Source of the DNA: Dehalococcoidia bacterium | GTDB lineage: Bacteria; Chloroflexota; Dehalococcoidia; Bin125 | Assembly (NCBI GenBank): GCA_022825855.1 | Contig: JAJDWB010000013.1 | Span: 186,001-250,000 of the forward strand | Reading direction: 5' to 3' | Length of the DNA: 64,000 nucleotides | Shown: one piece after another, positions 26,905-37,145 of the stretch | Position numbering within the stretch: position 1 is the first letter of the stretch | How the letters are laid out: the number at the start of each line of letters is the position of its first letter | The notes under the pieces: generated by a model | What the model was told of the DNA's origin: nothing | What the model saw: only the letters and a program-made list of their open reading frames with translations | Databases searched by the model: none | Made by a program: the position numbers and the translations under genes

Positions 26905-26981
26905 TGGTGGGCGATACTGGACTTGAACCAGTGACCTCTGCGATGTCAACGCAGCGCTCTAGCCAACTGAGCTAACCGCCC
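26905..26981 (-). tRNA. tRNA-Val(GAC)
   Basis: The minus strand folds into a cloverleaf beginning GGGCGGT and ending ATCGCCC-A-CCA, with CCA encoded. The anticodon stem is CTGCG/CGCAG and the loop TTGACAT gives anticodon GAC (plus-strand 26945-26947). The T loop TTCAAGT is normal. It lies just upstream of thrS on the same strand. Confidence 0.97.
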
Positions 26982-27315
26982 GCAACGCCACGTTCGCTCG
27001 CTCGCGTTCCGTCGCGATGTGGCCTGGATTCATCGTATGCTCCGGCTTCACGCCGGGTCAACGAGAATTCCGATCGATCGCCCGCCGCCCCTCGCCGCCG
27101 ACCCACTAGAATCTGTGTCAACTCGTTGACGCGCTGCAAGGTCTTGGCTAGCTTGCAGGCCATGCCAATCCGGAGCTGAAGTGGAACAACCGAATAGCGA
27201 GCCCCTCCAGGAGCCGCCGTTGAGCTGTCAGTCCCCGCGCCGCGCCAGCGCCGGGGGCGGTGTAAGATTGTGGGACGCCGAGATGCGACCCGTGTCCGGC
27301 GGCAACCACACGCGC
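26982..27315. other. Intergenic region between divergent tRNA units
   Basis: I see no credible gene in these 334 bases. The region must hold the promoters of tRNA-Val/thrS (minus) and tRNA-Lys (plus). A TAAGAT box at 27263-27268 could be a -10 for the tRNA-Lys unit, and TTGACG at 27126-27131 with TAGCTT 17 bp later is another weak promoter-like pair. Short inverted repeats near 27058 (CTTCACGCCGGG region) are not T-rich enough to call terminators. Confidence 0.4.
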
Positions 27316-27391
<76 letters not shown>

Positions 27392-27477
27392 CACGTCTCA
27401 GCAGCATGGGCTGTCGGCCCACGCTTCTGCGCCGTTCGTCCGAGGTCGTCGCACTGACGACGCCTTCGGTCGCATCG

Positions 27478-27562
27478 GGGGAAGTGTCGGAATTGGCAGA
27501 CGAGCATGATTTAGGTTCATGTGCCGCAAGGCGTAGGAGTTCGAGTCTCCTCTTCCCCACCA
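27478..27562 (+). tRNA. tRNA-Leu(TAG)
   Basis: This class II tRNA of 85 nt starts GGGGAAG and ends CTTCCCC-A-CCA. The anticodon stem CATGA/TCATG holds loop TTTAGGT with anticodon TAG at 27512-27514. A long variable arm (GTGCCGCAAGGCG) supports Leu identity. It precedes the ABC transporter genes. Confidence 0.97.
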
Positions 27563-27649
27563 GTCCCCCCAGGCAACTCCGCCGTGACGAATCCTCGCTC
27601 ACGGCGGGACACGTCATCGAACCAGAGGCGTCGCTCAAGGAGTGTTCTT

Positions 27650-28696
27650 ATGGCTGACCCGCTGCTGAGTGTCCAGAATCTCTCGACGAGTTTCTTCACA
27701 TCCGAAGGAGTGGTGAAGGCCGTCAACGACGTCTCCTACGACCTGTTGCCCGGACAGACGCTGGGTCTCGTCGGCGAGTCGGGCTCCGGCAAGAGCGTCT
27801 CCGCACTCTCGCTCCTGCGCCTGATCCCCAACCCGCCCGGCAAGATCGTCAACGGCGAGGTCTGGTTCGACGGCGAAGAGCTCATGGCCGTCGACGACTC
27901 GCGCATGCGCGAAATCCGCGGCAACGACATCGCCATGGTCTTCCAGGAGCCGATGACCTCGCTCAACCCCGTGCTGACCATCGGCCGACAGCTCACCGAG
28001 GCCATCGAGTTGCACATGGGCCTCAACCGCACCCAGGCCAATGAACGAGCAATCGAACTGCTCAACATGGTCGGCATCCCCGCCGCCGAACAGCGACTCT
28101 TCGACTTCCCCCACCAGTTCTCCGGCGGCATGCGCCAGCGCGTCATGATCGCGATGGCGCTCTCCTGTGACCCCAAGCTGCTGCTCGCCGACGAGCCGAC
28201 CACCGCGCTCGACGTGACCATTCAGGCCCAGGTCCTCGAAGTCATGGCCCGGCTCAGCCGCGAACTCGGCACCGCCGTGATCGTCATCACCCACAACCTG
28301 GGCGTGGTCGCCCGCTACGCCGACCGCGTCAACGTCATGTACGGCGGCCGCATCGTCGAAAGCGGCGACGCGACCGAAATCTACGCCCGACCCAAGCACG
28401 CCTACACCCTCGGCCTGCTCGAGTCGGTGCCCCGGCTGGACGCTCGTACCGGCCGCCTGATCCCCATTGAGGGCACGCCTCCCGACCTCACCAACCTGCC
28501 CGACGGCTGCTCGTTCGCGCCGCGTTGCCGCTTCGCGACCGATCAATGCATCAACGAGCGACCCGAACTGGTCGAGTTCGCGCCCGGTCACCTGGTTGCC
28601 TGCTGGCAATCCGACGAGGTGGCCGACGAGGCCGACCGCATCCTGGCCAGCGCCCACACCGTGGAAATCCTGGAAGAGGAGACTGCCAATGTCTGA
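27650..28696 (+). CDS. oppD: Oligopeptide/dipeptide ABC transporter ATPase (DppD/OppD type)
   Basis: This 348-residue protein powers import of peptides or related solutes. It has Walker A GESGSGKS (42-49), Q-loop region [12 protein letters not shown], signature FSGGMRQRV, Walker [13 protein letters not shown] and the H-loop THNLG. The C-terminal oligo_HPY region includes the cysteine cluster [14 protein letters not shown] typical of OppD/DppD. The ATG at 27650 has AAGGAG eight bases upstream. It overlaps oppF by 8 bp. No permease or substrate-binding protein gene is adjacent, which is unusual. Confidence 0.93.
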   Translation: MADPLLSVQNLSTSFFTSEGVVKAVNDVSYDLLPGQTLGLVGESGSGKSVSALSLLRLIPNPPGKIVNGEVWFDGEELMAVDDSRMREIRGNDIAMVFQEPMTSLNPVLTIGRQLTEAIELHMGLNRTQANERAIELLNMVGIPAAEQRLFDFPHQFSGGMRQRVMIAMALSCDPKLLLADEPTTALDVTIQAQVLEVMARLSRELGTAVIVITHNLGVVARYADRVNVMYGGRIVESGDATEIYARPKHAYTLGLLESVPRLDARTGRLIPIEGTPPDLTNLPDGCSFAPRCRFATDQCINERPELVEFAPGHLVACWQSDEVADEADRILASAHTVEILEEETANV

Positions 28697-29948
28697 GAAT
28701 GAACTGTCTGAGAATGAGCAGGCCCCCGACACCGAGGACGCGCAGTCCCAGGAAGACGTCCAGTCCCAGGAAGAGGCCGCCGTCGGTACGATGACGCCCG
28801 AGCAGATGCGCGCGGCTGCCGCCGCGTCCGTCAGCCAGGCCGCCGCGGCGATGGTCGAGCACGAGGGCAGCGGCCGGACCGAGCCGCACGAGAACACCTT
28901 GCTTGAGATCCAGGATCTCAAGATGTACTTCCCGGTCACGGCCGGGCTCCTGCTCAAGCGCAAGGTCGCCGACATCAAGGCCGTCGACGGCATCTCCTTC
29001 GCGGTCCGCGAGGGCGAGACCCTCGGTCTTGTCGGCGAGTCTGGTTGCGGCAAGTCCACCACCGGCCGCGCCATCCTCCAGCTCTACCGCCCCACCGGCG
29101 GACAGGTCTTCATGTCGCCGCCGCGCTACACCTCGCACATCGGTGTGGAGGAGAACGGCGCCGACGCAGCCGACGAAGAACTCACCCCAGAGGTCGCCGC
29201 CGGCGGACCGGTCGATCTGACCGAACTCTCCGGTCGCAACCTGCGCGCCTACCGGCGCCAGATGCAGATGATCTTCCAGGACCCCTACGCGTCCCTCAAC
29301 CCCCGTATGAGCGTCGGCAGCATCGTCTCCGAGCCCATGGTGATTCACGGATTGCAGAAGGGCCGGCGCAAGGAGCGCGTCCGCGAGCTGCTCGAGACGG
29401 TCGGGCTGAATCCCTACTTCGCCAGCCGCTATCCACACGAGTTCTCCGGTGGACAGCGGCAGCGCATCGGGATCGCCCGGGCGCTCGCCGTCGAACCCGC
29501 ATTCATCGTTTGCGACGAGCCCGTTTCGGCGCTCGATGTGTCGATTCAGGCGCAGATCATCAACCTGCTTGAGGACCTGCAGGCCGACTTCGGCCTCACC
29601 TACCTGTTCATCGCGCACGACCTCTCCGTAGTGCGGCACATCTCCCACCGCATCGCGGTGATGTACCTCGGCAAGATCGTCGAGTTGGCCCAATCGGACC
29701 AGCTCTACGAGAACCCGCTGCATCCCTACACCCAGGCGTTGATCTCGGCCGTCCCGATTCCCGACCCGGCATTGGAACGTCGGCGCGAGCGCCTGATCCT
29801 CACCGGCGACGTGCCCAACCCGATCGCGCCGCCGCCGGGCTGCAACTTCCACACGCGCTGCCCGATCGCCATCGACATCTGCCGCGAGGAAGACCCCGAG
29901 TGGCGCGAAATCGTCGAGGACCACTTTGTGCGTTGCCACCGCGTCTAG
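28689..29948 (+). CDS. oppF: Oligopeptide/dipeptide ABC transporter ATPase (DppF/OppF type)
   Basis: The 419-residue partner ATPase has Walker A GESGCGKS (116-123), signature [15 protein letters not shown], Walker [13 protein letters not shown] and [10 protein letters not shown]. The C-terminal cysteine motif is [14 protein letters not shown]. Two additions make it longer than usual: an acidic, Gln/Glu-rich N-terminal extension of about 70 residues, and an insert of about 35 residues (around 145-180, acidic) between Walker A and the Q-loop. Both are low-complexity and could be regulatory or simply linker. The gene overlaps oppD and is followed by a clear terminator. Confidence 0.92.
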   Translation: MSENELSENEQAPDTEDAQSQEDVQSQEEAAVGTMTPEQMRAAAAASVSQAAAAMVEHEGSGRTEPHENTLLEIQDLKMYFPVTAGLLLKRKVADIKAVDGISFAVREGETLGLVGESGCGKSTTGRAILQLYRPTGGQVFMSPPRYTSHIGVEENGADAADEELTPEVAAGGPVDLTELSGRNLRAYRRQMQMIFQDPYASLNPRMSVGSIVSEPMVIHGLQKGRRKERVRELLETVGLNPYFASRYPHEFSGGQRQRIGIARALAVEPAFIVCDEPVSALDVSIQAQIINLLEDLQADFGLTYLFIAHDLSVVRHISHRIAVMYLGKIVELAQSDQLYENPLHPYTQALISAVPIPDPALERRRERLILTGDVPNPIAPPPGCNFHTRCPIAIDICREEDPEWREIVEDHFVRCHRV

Positions 29949-29973
29949 CGTGCCGGCCAGCCGCACTGATCCG

Positions 29974-29999
29974 GAACGGGGCCGCAAGGCCCCGTTCTG
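29974..29999 (+). terminator. Hairpin terminator after oppF
   Basis: GAACGGGGCC-GCAA-GGCCCCGTTC forms a perfect 10-bp stem with a stable GCAA tetraloop, 26 bp after the oppF stop. The T-run is short (TTCT), so termination strength is uncertain. Confidence 0.7.
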
Positions 30000-30034
30000 C
30001 GTATCCGCCACCCAGACTTCGGCGCGCTGACTGG

Positions 30035-30040
30035 TACGAT
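30035..30040 (+). promoter_or_regulatory. Predicted -10 box of a leaderless lepA transcript
   Basis: TACGAT ends eight bases before the lepA ATG, so transcription should begin at or within a base or two of the start codon. No ribosome binding site precedes the ATG. Confidence 0.5.
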
Positions 30041-30048
30041 CTGCGCAC

Positions 30049-31899
<1,851 letters not shown>

Positions 31900-32014
31900 C
31901 CCCGACTGCCTGCCCAGCTCTTGTTGCCTGCGCTACCTCGCCCCTGCGCGCAAGAACGTGCGTGCGGATACAATCGGCGATCCACAGCAACAGACGGCAA
32001 CCCGGGAGCGCCTC

Positions 32015-32128
32015 ATGAACCACGCCAACCCACCCAACATCGCTCGACATGACCCAACCTCAGTCGCCCTGCCTCACCCGGATCTGACCTCACTCACCCA
32101 AAATCCGACAGGATCTGACCAAATCTGA
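32015..32128 (+). CDS. Possible 37-residue peptide, unproven
   Basis: An ATG at 32015 follows GGGAG (32004-32008) by six bases, and a TACAAT box lies at 31969-31974. The 37 residues are rich in Pro, Asn, Thr and His and resemble nothing I know. The 3' half of the reading frame is made of the 10-bp repeats described separately, so it may be a chance frame. It is recorded because promoter-like and ribosome-site signals line up. Confidence 0.2.
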   Translation: MNHANPPNIARHDPTSVALPHPDLTSLTQNPTGSDQI

Positions 32129-32130
32129 CA
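32081..32130 (+). repeat. 10-bp-phased ATCTGAC repeats
   Basis: ATCTGAC occurs at 32082, 32113 and 32123, and the variant ATCCGAC at 32103. All are on one 10-bp register apart from a one-base shift of the first copy. The stretch is poorer in G and C than the genes on either side. A similar phased array lies at 37252-37331. Confidence 0.6.
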
Positions 32131-32238
32131 TCCCCCAGCATGATTTCCCAGCCCACAGCGCCAAATCCCGGCAATTCAGCCGCCGTCGCCTCAGAAAAGG
32201 CTGAAAAAGAAAGGATGGTGAACAAGCCCGAACCGAAA

Positions 32239-33639
32239 TCAGGCCGGATCCGGAGCGCCCACGACGGCGCCGTTGTCCGCTCCCACAGAAGTTTGCTCTT
32301 CTGGCGCGTCCTCGACCTCGTCGTCGGCTTCGTCCTCAGGCGCGATCTCCAGTACTCCGGCGGTCTCGGCAATCGACTGGCGGATGTCCTGCAGCACGTC
32401 GGGCTCGTCGCTCGCCTCAGCCGCGAACGTGACCAGTTCGAACAGCGCCTCCGACGGGATAAGGGCGAACCCGTAGGTTTCGCAGGCGTTGATCAGCGTC
32501 TGCGGGAACGGATCGCGGCGGATGCGCGGATCGGTGCCGCGGAACCCGTTGGCCACGATGATCCCCTGCGGCCGACTCTTGCGCCGCAAGAAGTGCTCCT
32601 CGATCCGCTGCTGCAACGTCAGATACAGCCGATCGCTGACCGCGTTGTTGGACGACGCGATCTCGACCAGGACCGACTTCGAGCCGTCGCGAATCTCCAT
32701 CGCCTCGCTGGACGAGGAGACGCTGTAGCCGAGCAGACGGAAGGCGTCCTCGATCACCTCGCGGAACGCGGCATTCTGGCTCTGCCAGAGCATGCCCTGG
32801 AAGCGGGTCGCGTCGGCGAGCAGCGATCGCGCCTCCTGCACCCGCCGTTGCGCCTGCTTGAGTCCATCTTCCGCCGCCGCCAGGTCGTCGCGAACGGTGG
32901 CCGACTCAGGCGTGTCGTAGCGGCGGACCCAGACCGGCGCTTCAGCCACATCGGGTTCCTGCAGCAGCCGCTCGATGCACTCCAGCAGCGCCGACGTGAA
33001 CACCTTGCGTTGCGTCGCCGCCAACGCATCGGGAGGCGGCAGCAACACGATCCGTCCCGCGCCGACCCGGAACTCGGCGGCAATGGCCGCGCCCCCGACC
33101 GAGCGTCCCAACACCGTGCCGTCGTGTGAGGCGTTCAGGTCGAGAATCGCCCGGTAGCGCAAGCGACCCGCCAGATCGTCCAGGTACCCGCTGGCCGCGT
33201 GTTGCGGGATGACCGGGCGCAGGTCCTTGCCGTCGGCGGGACGCAGCGTGGGCCACTTGAACGGCTCGCCCTCCGGACTGGGAATCAGCGAATAGCGATG
33301 CAGACCCGGGAACGAAGCCACGCTCGGATGCCGCACGTTGGCATACGCGAAGACGATCAGCAAGCCCCCGCGCTCCAGCAACTGCCGCAGCTCAAGCTGC
33401 CGCGCTTCCAGCAGTTCGCCCAGGCCGAAGTGGTACGCGCCCGATTCCCCCGTCGAGATCGCCCGTCCGTCGGGCGACTTCGCATCCAGCGTCATCCCCG
33501 CAATGCCTTCGATCTGTTCCGAGACCGCTTGCGTATCGATGATGCAGGCGTCGTAGTCGAAGATCGACGGCGCATTGGCGATCGAGTGGTTATCGACGTG
33601 AGGACTGGGTACGGGGCAGCCGATCGAAATGATTCGCAC
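32239..33639 (-). CDS. Unknown protein with a PD-(D/E)XK nuclease-like C-terminal domain
   Basis: The 466-residue protein starts with GTG at 33639, six bases after AAGGAG; longer in-frame starts lie further from any ribosome site. Residues about 1-220 look like an alpha/beta fold with strands such as GGLLIVFAYAN and GRIVLLPPP. A coiled coil rich in Ala, Arg and Glu (about 240-290) follows. The region about 305-420 contains GYSVSSSSEAMEI, SVLVEIASSNNAVSD and QGIIVANGFRGTDPRIR. This order resembles restriction-endonuclease-like domains (core strand with Glu, then a helix, then a hydrophobic strand), although the catalytic lysine after the Glu is not seen. The tail is very acidic. Fold assignment is inference; activity is unknown. 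Confidence 0.75.
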   Translation of the reverse strand: MRIISIGCPVPSPHVDNHSIANAPSIFDYDACIIDTQAVSEQIEGIAGMTLDAKSPDGRAISTGESGAYHFGLGELLEARQLELRQLLERGGLLIVFAYANVRHPSVASFPGLHRYSLIPSPEGEPFKWPTLRPADGKDLRPVIPQHAASGYLDDLAGRLRYRAILDLNASHDGTVLGRSVGGAAIAAEFRVGAGRIVLLPPPDALAATQRKVFTSALLECIERLLQEPDVAEAPVWVRRYDTPESATVRDDLAAAEDGLKQAQRRVQEARSLLADATRFQGMLWQSQNAAFREVIEDAFRLLGYSVSSSSEAMEIRDGSKSVLVEIASSNNAVSDRLYLTLQQRIEEHFLRRKSRPQGIIVANGFRGTDPRIRRDPFPQTLINACETYGFALIPSEALFELVTFAAEASDEPDVLQDIRQSIAETAGVLEIAPEDEADDEVEDAPEEQTSVGADNGAVVGAPDPA

Positions 33640-33739
33640 GGGCGGCTCCTTGTCTCTGCCGGCTGGGTTCGCTCGGCGTCCTCTGCCGATGAGTGTATCC
33701 GCGCCTGCCCTTGCGGCGGTTGATGGTAACGTTATTGGC

Positions 33740-34008
33740 GGTCGTGCTAGACGGGGAGCTAGCGGTGCCCTGTACCCGCAATCCGCTCTAGCGGGGTTGA
33801 ACTCCTGAGTTGAGGCCGGTGATATGAGACCTACCGACGCCAAGCAGTGATGAAGTCTGGGTCCCGCGCGGCGGCCCGCCGTGAACCCCGTCAGGTCCGA
33901 GAGGAAGCAGCGGTAAGCGGTCGTTTGGTCGGGTGACGCGGGAGTGCCTGGGCGGAGCCGGCTAGCGAAGGCAAGCTCGTGGAGTCGGTCGATTCCAGGT
34001 GCACGACC
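33740..34008 (+). ncRNA. ffs: Large signal recognition particle RNA
   Basis: The 269-nt RNA has closing stem GGTCGTGC (33740-33747) paired with GCACGACC (34001-34008). The 5' Alu-type domain reads GACGGGGAGCTAGCGGTGCC and continues CTGTACCCGCAATCCGCT, matching Bacillus-type scRNA. The conserved domain IV that binds Ffh is GTCAGGTCCGAGAGGAAGCAG at 33890-33910. It partners Ffh and the receptor FtsY, which is encoded at 48016. The following gene rsmA starts 45 bp later. Confidence 0.95.
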
Positions 34009-34052
34009 ACACTACGCACCCTCCTCCAACGCCCAATCAGCCGGGACGCAGC

Positions 34053-34895
34053 ATGAGTGGACGCCGCCGGCGAGCTCGCCTGGGTCAGCACCTGCTCCGC
34101 GATCCGCGCGTGCTCGACGACATCATTGAGGCGCTGCCCGATCGACCCGCACCGATCCTCGAAGTCGGCGCCGGCGACGGCGCACTGACCGAGAGACTCG
34201 CGCAGACCGGCCGGCCGTTGGTATCTATCGAACTTGATGAGGCGATGGCCTTCCGCACACGCCGCAGACTCGCCAACGCCGGCCTCGACGCCGCAACCGC
34301 GGTGCTGGAACAGGACGTGCTCGACCTCAACCCGCCGGAAGCGCTGGCGGCGGTGGCAGCCGCCCCGCCCTACGGCCTCGTCGGCAATCTGCCCTACGCC
34401 ATCACCGCGCCCATCTTCCGCAAGTTCCTCGAAACCGAAACCTGCCGCCCGGACTGGATGCTGGTCATGATCCAGCACGAAGTCGCCCAACGAATCACCG
34501 CGCGCCCAGGCAAACTCTCCCTGATCGGCGTCTCGGTCCAGTTCTACGCCCGGCCGGAACTGCTCTTCACGGTCGAGCGCGAGGCATTCGACCCGCCGCC
34601 CCAGGTCCGCTCCGCCGTCGTGCGACTTGAAGTGCTCCCTCAACCAGCCGTCGACGTGCCCAGCGTGGACCGCTTCTTCGAAGTCGTCCGCGGAGGATTC
34701 CGCAGCCCGCGCAAGCAGTTACATAATGCCCTCGCACAGGGAGTCTGGTTGCCGCCTGACGGCGCCGCCGACTGGCTCGACGCTTGCCGGATCGATCCGG
34801 CCCGGCGTCCCGGGACTCTGAGCCTCGACGAGTGGGCTCGCCTCGCCTGGTGGCGTGAAGAGCACATCGCCGAGTACGGCGGGCAACCGCGATGA
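34053..34895 (+). CDS. rsmA: 16S rRNA dimethyladenosine transferase (KsgA)
   Basis: RsmA dimethylates two adenines near the 3' end of 16S rRNA. The 280-residue protein has the family start LGQHLLRDPRVLDDII, the SAM-binding loop EVGAGDGALTE, and the catalytic NLPYAI motif followed by the helical C-terminal domain. The ATG at 34053 is chosen because an upstream in-frame start (33999) would lie inside the SRP RNA. It overlaps ispE by 4 bp; the rsmA-ispE pair is common in Gram-positive-type bacteria. Confidence 0.95.
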   Translation: MSGRRRRARLGQHLLRDPRVLDDIIEALPDRPAPILEVGAGDGALTERLAQTGRPLVSIELDEAMAFRTRRRLANAGLDAATAVLEQDVLDLNPPEALAAVAAAPPYGLVGNLPYAITAPIFRKFLETETCRPDWMLVMIQHEVAQRITARPGKLSLIGVSVQFYARPELLFTVEREAFDPPPQVRSAVVRLEVLPQPAVDVPSVDRFFEVVRGGFRSPRKQLHNALAQGVWLPPDGAADWLDACRIDPARRPGTLSLDEWARLAWWREEHIAEYGGQPR

Positions 34896-35833
34896 CCACC
34901 TGGACCACGCTTGCCCCGGCCAAGCTGAATCTGACTCTCGAAGTGCAGGGCAAACGCAGTGACGGCTTTCACGACCTCGCGTCTGTCGTCGTCGCGCTGG
35001 ACCTGGCCGACGAAGTGCGTCTCAGCCCCGGCGCTGCGGAGCGCTCGATTTCCTACCGGGACGACAGCGGCCGGCCGGTCTCCATCGAAACCTCGGACGA
35101 CATCATCCAGCGGGCCTGGTCCGCCCTCGAGCGTCGATCTCGCTTGCCCTCCGGCGCCGCGGTCCAGGTGACCAAGCGGATTCCGATCGCAAGCGGACTC
35201 GGCGGCGGCTCAACCGACGCCGCAGCATTCCTCCGGCTCGCGCGCGCCGCCTGGCAGCTCGACCTGTCGGACGAAGAACTCTACGAAATCGGCGCACAGG
35301 TCGGCTCCGATGTCCCCGTCTGCCTGATGAGCGGTGCCGTCCAGATGCAGGGACGCGGAGACATCCTGACGCCGCTCAAGCTGCGCGAGTCTCAATTGGA
35401 CGGCCGCCTGATTCTCCTGCACCGGGCCGAGATTCCTGTGCCGGAATCCAAGACGGCAACGATGTATCGATCCCTCCGCTCGTCCGACTTCCGCCGCGGC
35501 GAGGCGACGGCGAACTTGACCGATCTGCTCCGCAACGGACACCACGTGAGTCAGGATGATTGCCTGAACTCGTTCGATGCACCGGCGCGAGAGGTCATGC
35601 AAGGCCTGACCGGGGCCTGGAGAACGATGGGCGCCGCCATCGCGCATGCCGCCCAGGAGTCGAATCAGGAACCGGTCGTCCCTTTGCTGGCAGGCGCCGG
35701 ACCGACGCTCTTCGCGCTGCTCTCGGCGTCGACGGCGCAGCGCGCCGCCGCACGGCTGGCCACGCGCCGTGGCTTCACTCGTGTGGTCCGCCCGATCATT
35801 GGACGCGAACTCACGGACGTGCGGCAGCTCTGA
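34892..35833 (+). CDS. ispE: 4-diphosphocytidyl-2-C-methyl-D-erythritol kinase
   Basis: IspE phosphorylates CDP-ME in the MEP isoprenoid pathway. The 313-residue GHMP kinase has the substrate motif APAKLNLTLEVQGKRSDGFHD, the ATP loop IPIASGLGGGSTDAAAFLR and the C-terminal LLAGAGPTLFALL. It overlaps rsmA and is 2 bp from the next gene, indicating one operon. Length is slightly above average. Confidence 0.95.
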   Translation: MTTWTTLAPAKLNLTLEVQGKRSDGFHDLASVVVALDLADEVRLSPGAAERSISYRDDSGRPVSIETSDDIIQRAWSALERRSRLPSGAAVQVTKRIPIASGLGGGSTDAAAFLRLARAAWQLDLSDEELYEIGAQVGSDVPVCLMSGAVQMQGRGDILTPLKLRESQLDGRLILLHRAEIPVPESKTATMYRSLRSSDFRRGEATANLTDLLRNGHHVSQDDCLNSFDAPAREVMQGLTGAWRTMGAAIAHAAQESNQEPVVPLLAGAGPTLFALLSASTAQRAAARLATRRGFTRVVRPIIGRELTDVRQL

Positions 35834-35835
35834 GC

Positions 35836-36255
35836 ATGGAAACCGTGGCCGCGCTGTTCTCGGGCTTCGTCGCCGGCGCTGCGGTCGGCGTGCTGAGCCT
35901 CGGCATCTTCGGTCCGCTATTGGTCAGCGTGCCCACGACGAACTGGCTCCGTCGCCAGTTTCCCGACCCGTCCAACTGGGTCATGGTCAGCCTCGGCGCA
36001 GCGCTCGTGGCTCAGGCCGGTTGCGCCGTGCTCGGACTGCTGCTCGGCGTCGCGTTTCTCAACGTCGCCGACGGCGGCTCCGGCGGATTGGGCAGCCCTT
36101 CCTGGCAGTTCACGACGGGCGTGATCCTCGTCGTCGCGCTGCTCGCGCTCGCCGCCGCCTTATGGCAGCCGGCGCTGTGGCGCAGGTTCGTTCTGACCGC
36201 CCTGCTCGCGATCGGTTGCTACGGCTGGATGCTCCCACACCTCGCCGTCTCTTGA
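35836..36255 (+). CDS. Small integral membrane protein of unknown function
   Basis: The 139-residue protein has four predicted membrane segments: about 4-28, 48-72, 87-107 and 113-133. A Gly-rich loop (NVADGGSGGLGSP) joins segments two and three. No family is recognised. It starts two bases after the ispE stop and is the last gene of that unit. Confidence 0.75.
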   Translation: METVAALFSGFVAGAAVGVLSLGIFGPLLVSVPTTNWLRRQFPDPSNWVMVSLGAALVAQAGCAVLGLLLGVAFLNVADGGSGGLGSPSWQFTTGVILVVALLALAAALWQPALWRRFVLTALLAIGCYGWMLPHLAVS

Positions 36256-36300
36256 TACGCAGGTCCGTCGATTCGTGCGAGCCGGGCGCTGTCGGATCGG

Positions 36301-36310
36301 TGCGTATACT
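36301..36310 (+). promoter_or_regulatory. Predicted -10 region (TGCGTATACT) of the PHP gene
   Basis: TATACT at 36305-36310 precedes the GTG at 36351. The 11-base word TGCGTATACTC matches the one before alaS exactly. AGGAG at 36341-36345 then serves as ribosome site. Confidence 0.45.
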
Positions 36311-36350
36311 CACATGAGCAACTCGCAACCGCCCCGGAGCAGGAGCACTG

Positions 36351-37082
36351 GTGGATCCACAGTCACTTCCCGGAACCATCCTCGACGCCCACATTCACAC
36401 CGTTCGCGGCGCAGCGGATTCGGCGCTGCAGCCCGATGAGTTGATGGATGAGGCGCAACGGATCGGTCTCACCGGCGTCAATCTGAGCGAGCACGACCGC
36501 GTCTGGGAACGCTACGACTGGAATCGCTACAACGAATCGATGGGCGAGGCCGGCATCTACCTCAATCCGGGCATGGAGGTCTCCACAGACCTGGGTCACA
36601 TCCTCGTCTTTGGCATTGACCAGTACTACCCGGGCATTCGCTCAGCAGAGCGGCTGCGCGAAGTCTGCGACGAGATTGGCGCGTTCATGTCGGTCGCGCA
36701 CCCGTTCCGCCACTTCTTCGATCCGGTCACCTTCCGCCGCCGCGGTGAGGAACCCTTCTCAATGACGCCCGAAGAAGCGGCCGAGAAAATGCACGTCTTC
36801 CAGGTCGTACACGGAATCGAAGTCGGCAACGGGGGCAATACGCGACGCGAGAACCTGTTCGCGCTCGAGGTCGCTCGCATCCTCGACAAGCCGATGACCG
36901 GCGGCTCCGACGCGCACTCCACCTCCGGGATCGGCAGCTACACGACGGTATTCCCCGAGAAGCTGACCGGCCGCGAGCACACCGTGCAGCTCCTCCATGA
37001 CGGCGCGACGGTGTGCTACGAAGGACTCAACGTCGGCGAGTTCCGCCCCTTCGCTCCCTGCGCCGGCGACGAGGCGCCCTGA
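36351..37082 (+). CDS. PHP-family metal-dependent phosphoesterase
   Basis: The 243-residue protein has the metal-binding motifs of the PHP superfamily: HIH (near 14-16), SEHD, the glutamate in GMEVS, the histidine in VAHPFRH, and the final GSDAH. Members hydrolyse phosphoesters such as nucleoside 3',5'-bisphosphates, oligonucleotides or histidinol phosphate. An extra His-rich stretch (FRHFFDP) sits after the fourth site. It appears to be a single-gene unit with its own promoter. The exact substrate is not known. Confidence 0.88.
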   Translation: MDPQSLPGTILDAHIHTVRGAADSALQPDELMDEAQRIGLTGVNLSEHDRVWERYDWNRYNESMGEAGIYLNPGMEVSTDLGHILVFGIDQYYPGIRSAERLREVCDEIGAFMSVAHPFRHFFDPVTFRRRGEEPFSMTPEEAAEKMHVFQVVHGIEVGNGGNTRRENLFALEVARILDKPMTGGSDAHSTSGIGSYTTVFPEKLTGREHTVQLLHDGATVCYEGLNVGEFRPFAPCAGDEAP

Positions 37083-37131
37083 CCCGGACCTCGCGGTTCC
37101 CTGGCCATCTCATCGTCGGCGTGATTCGCGC

Positions 37132-37137
37132 TACGAT
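37132..37137 (+). promoter_or_regulatory. Predicted -10 box upstream of dinG (TACGAT)
   Basis: TACGAT ends eight bases before an ATG at 37146, the same geometry as at lepA. A transcript from here would either be leaderless for the 115-codon frame or carry a leader of about 335 nt to dinG. Confidence 0.4.
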
Positions 37138-37145
37138 AAGAACGG

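Larger units (their letters stand above)
31900..32238. other. Atypical intergenic region after lepA
   Basis: The 339 bases between lepA and the convergent gene at 32239 hold a TACAAT box (31969-31974), a possible tiny reading frame, the ATCTGAC repeats and three motifs also present upstream of dinG: AGCATGATTTCCCAG (32137-32151), CAGCGCCAAATCCCG (32156-32170) and GAAAAGGCTGAA (32194-32205). No known gene or RNA family is recognised. Confidence 0.5.

Noticed and set aside
35560-35835. Upstream extension of the small membrane protein
   Set aside because: It overlaps ispE and has no ribosome site; the ATG two bases after ispE fits operon spacing.
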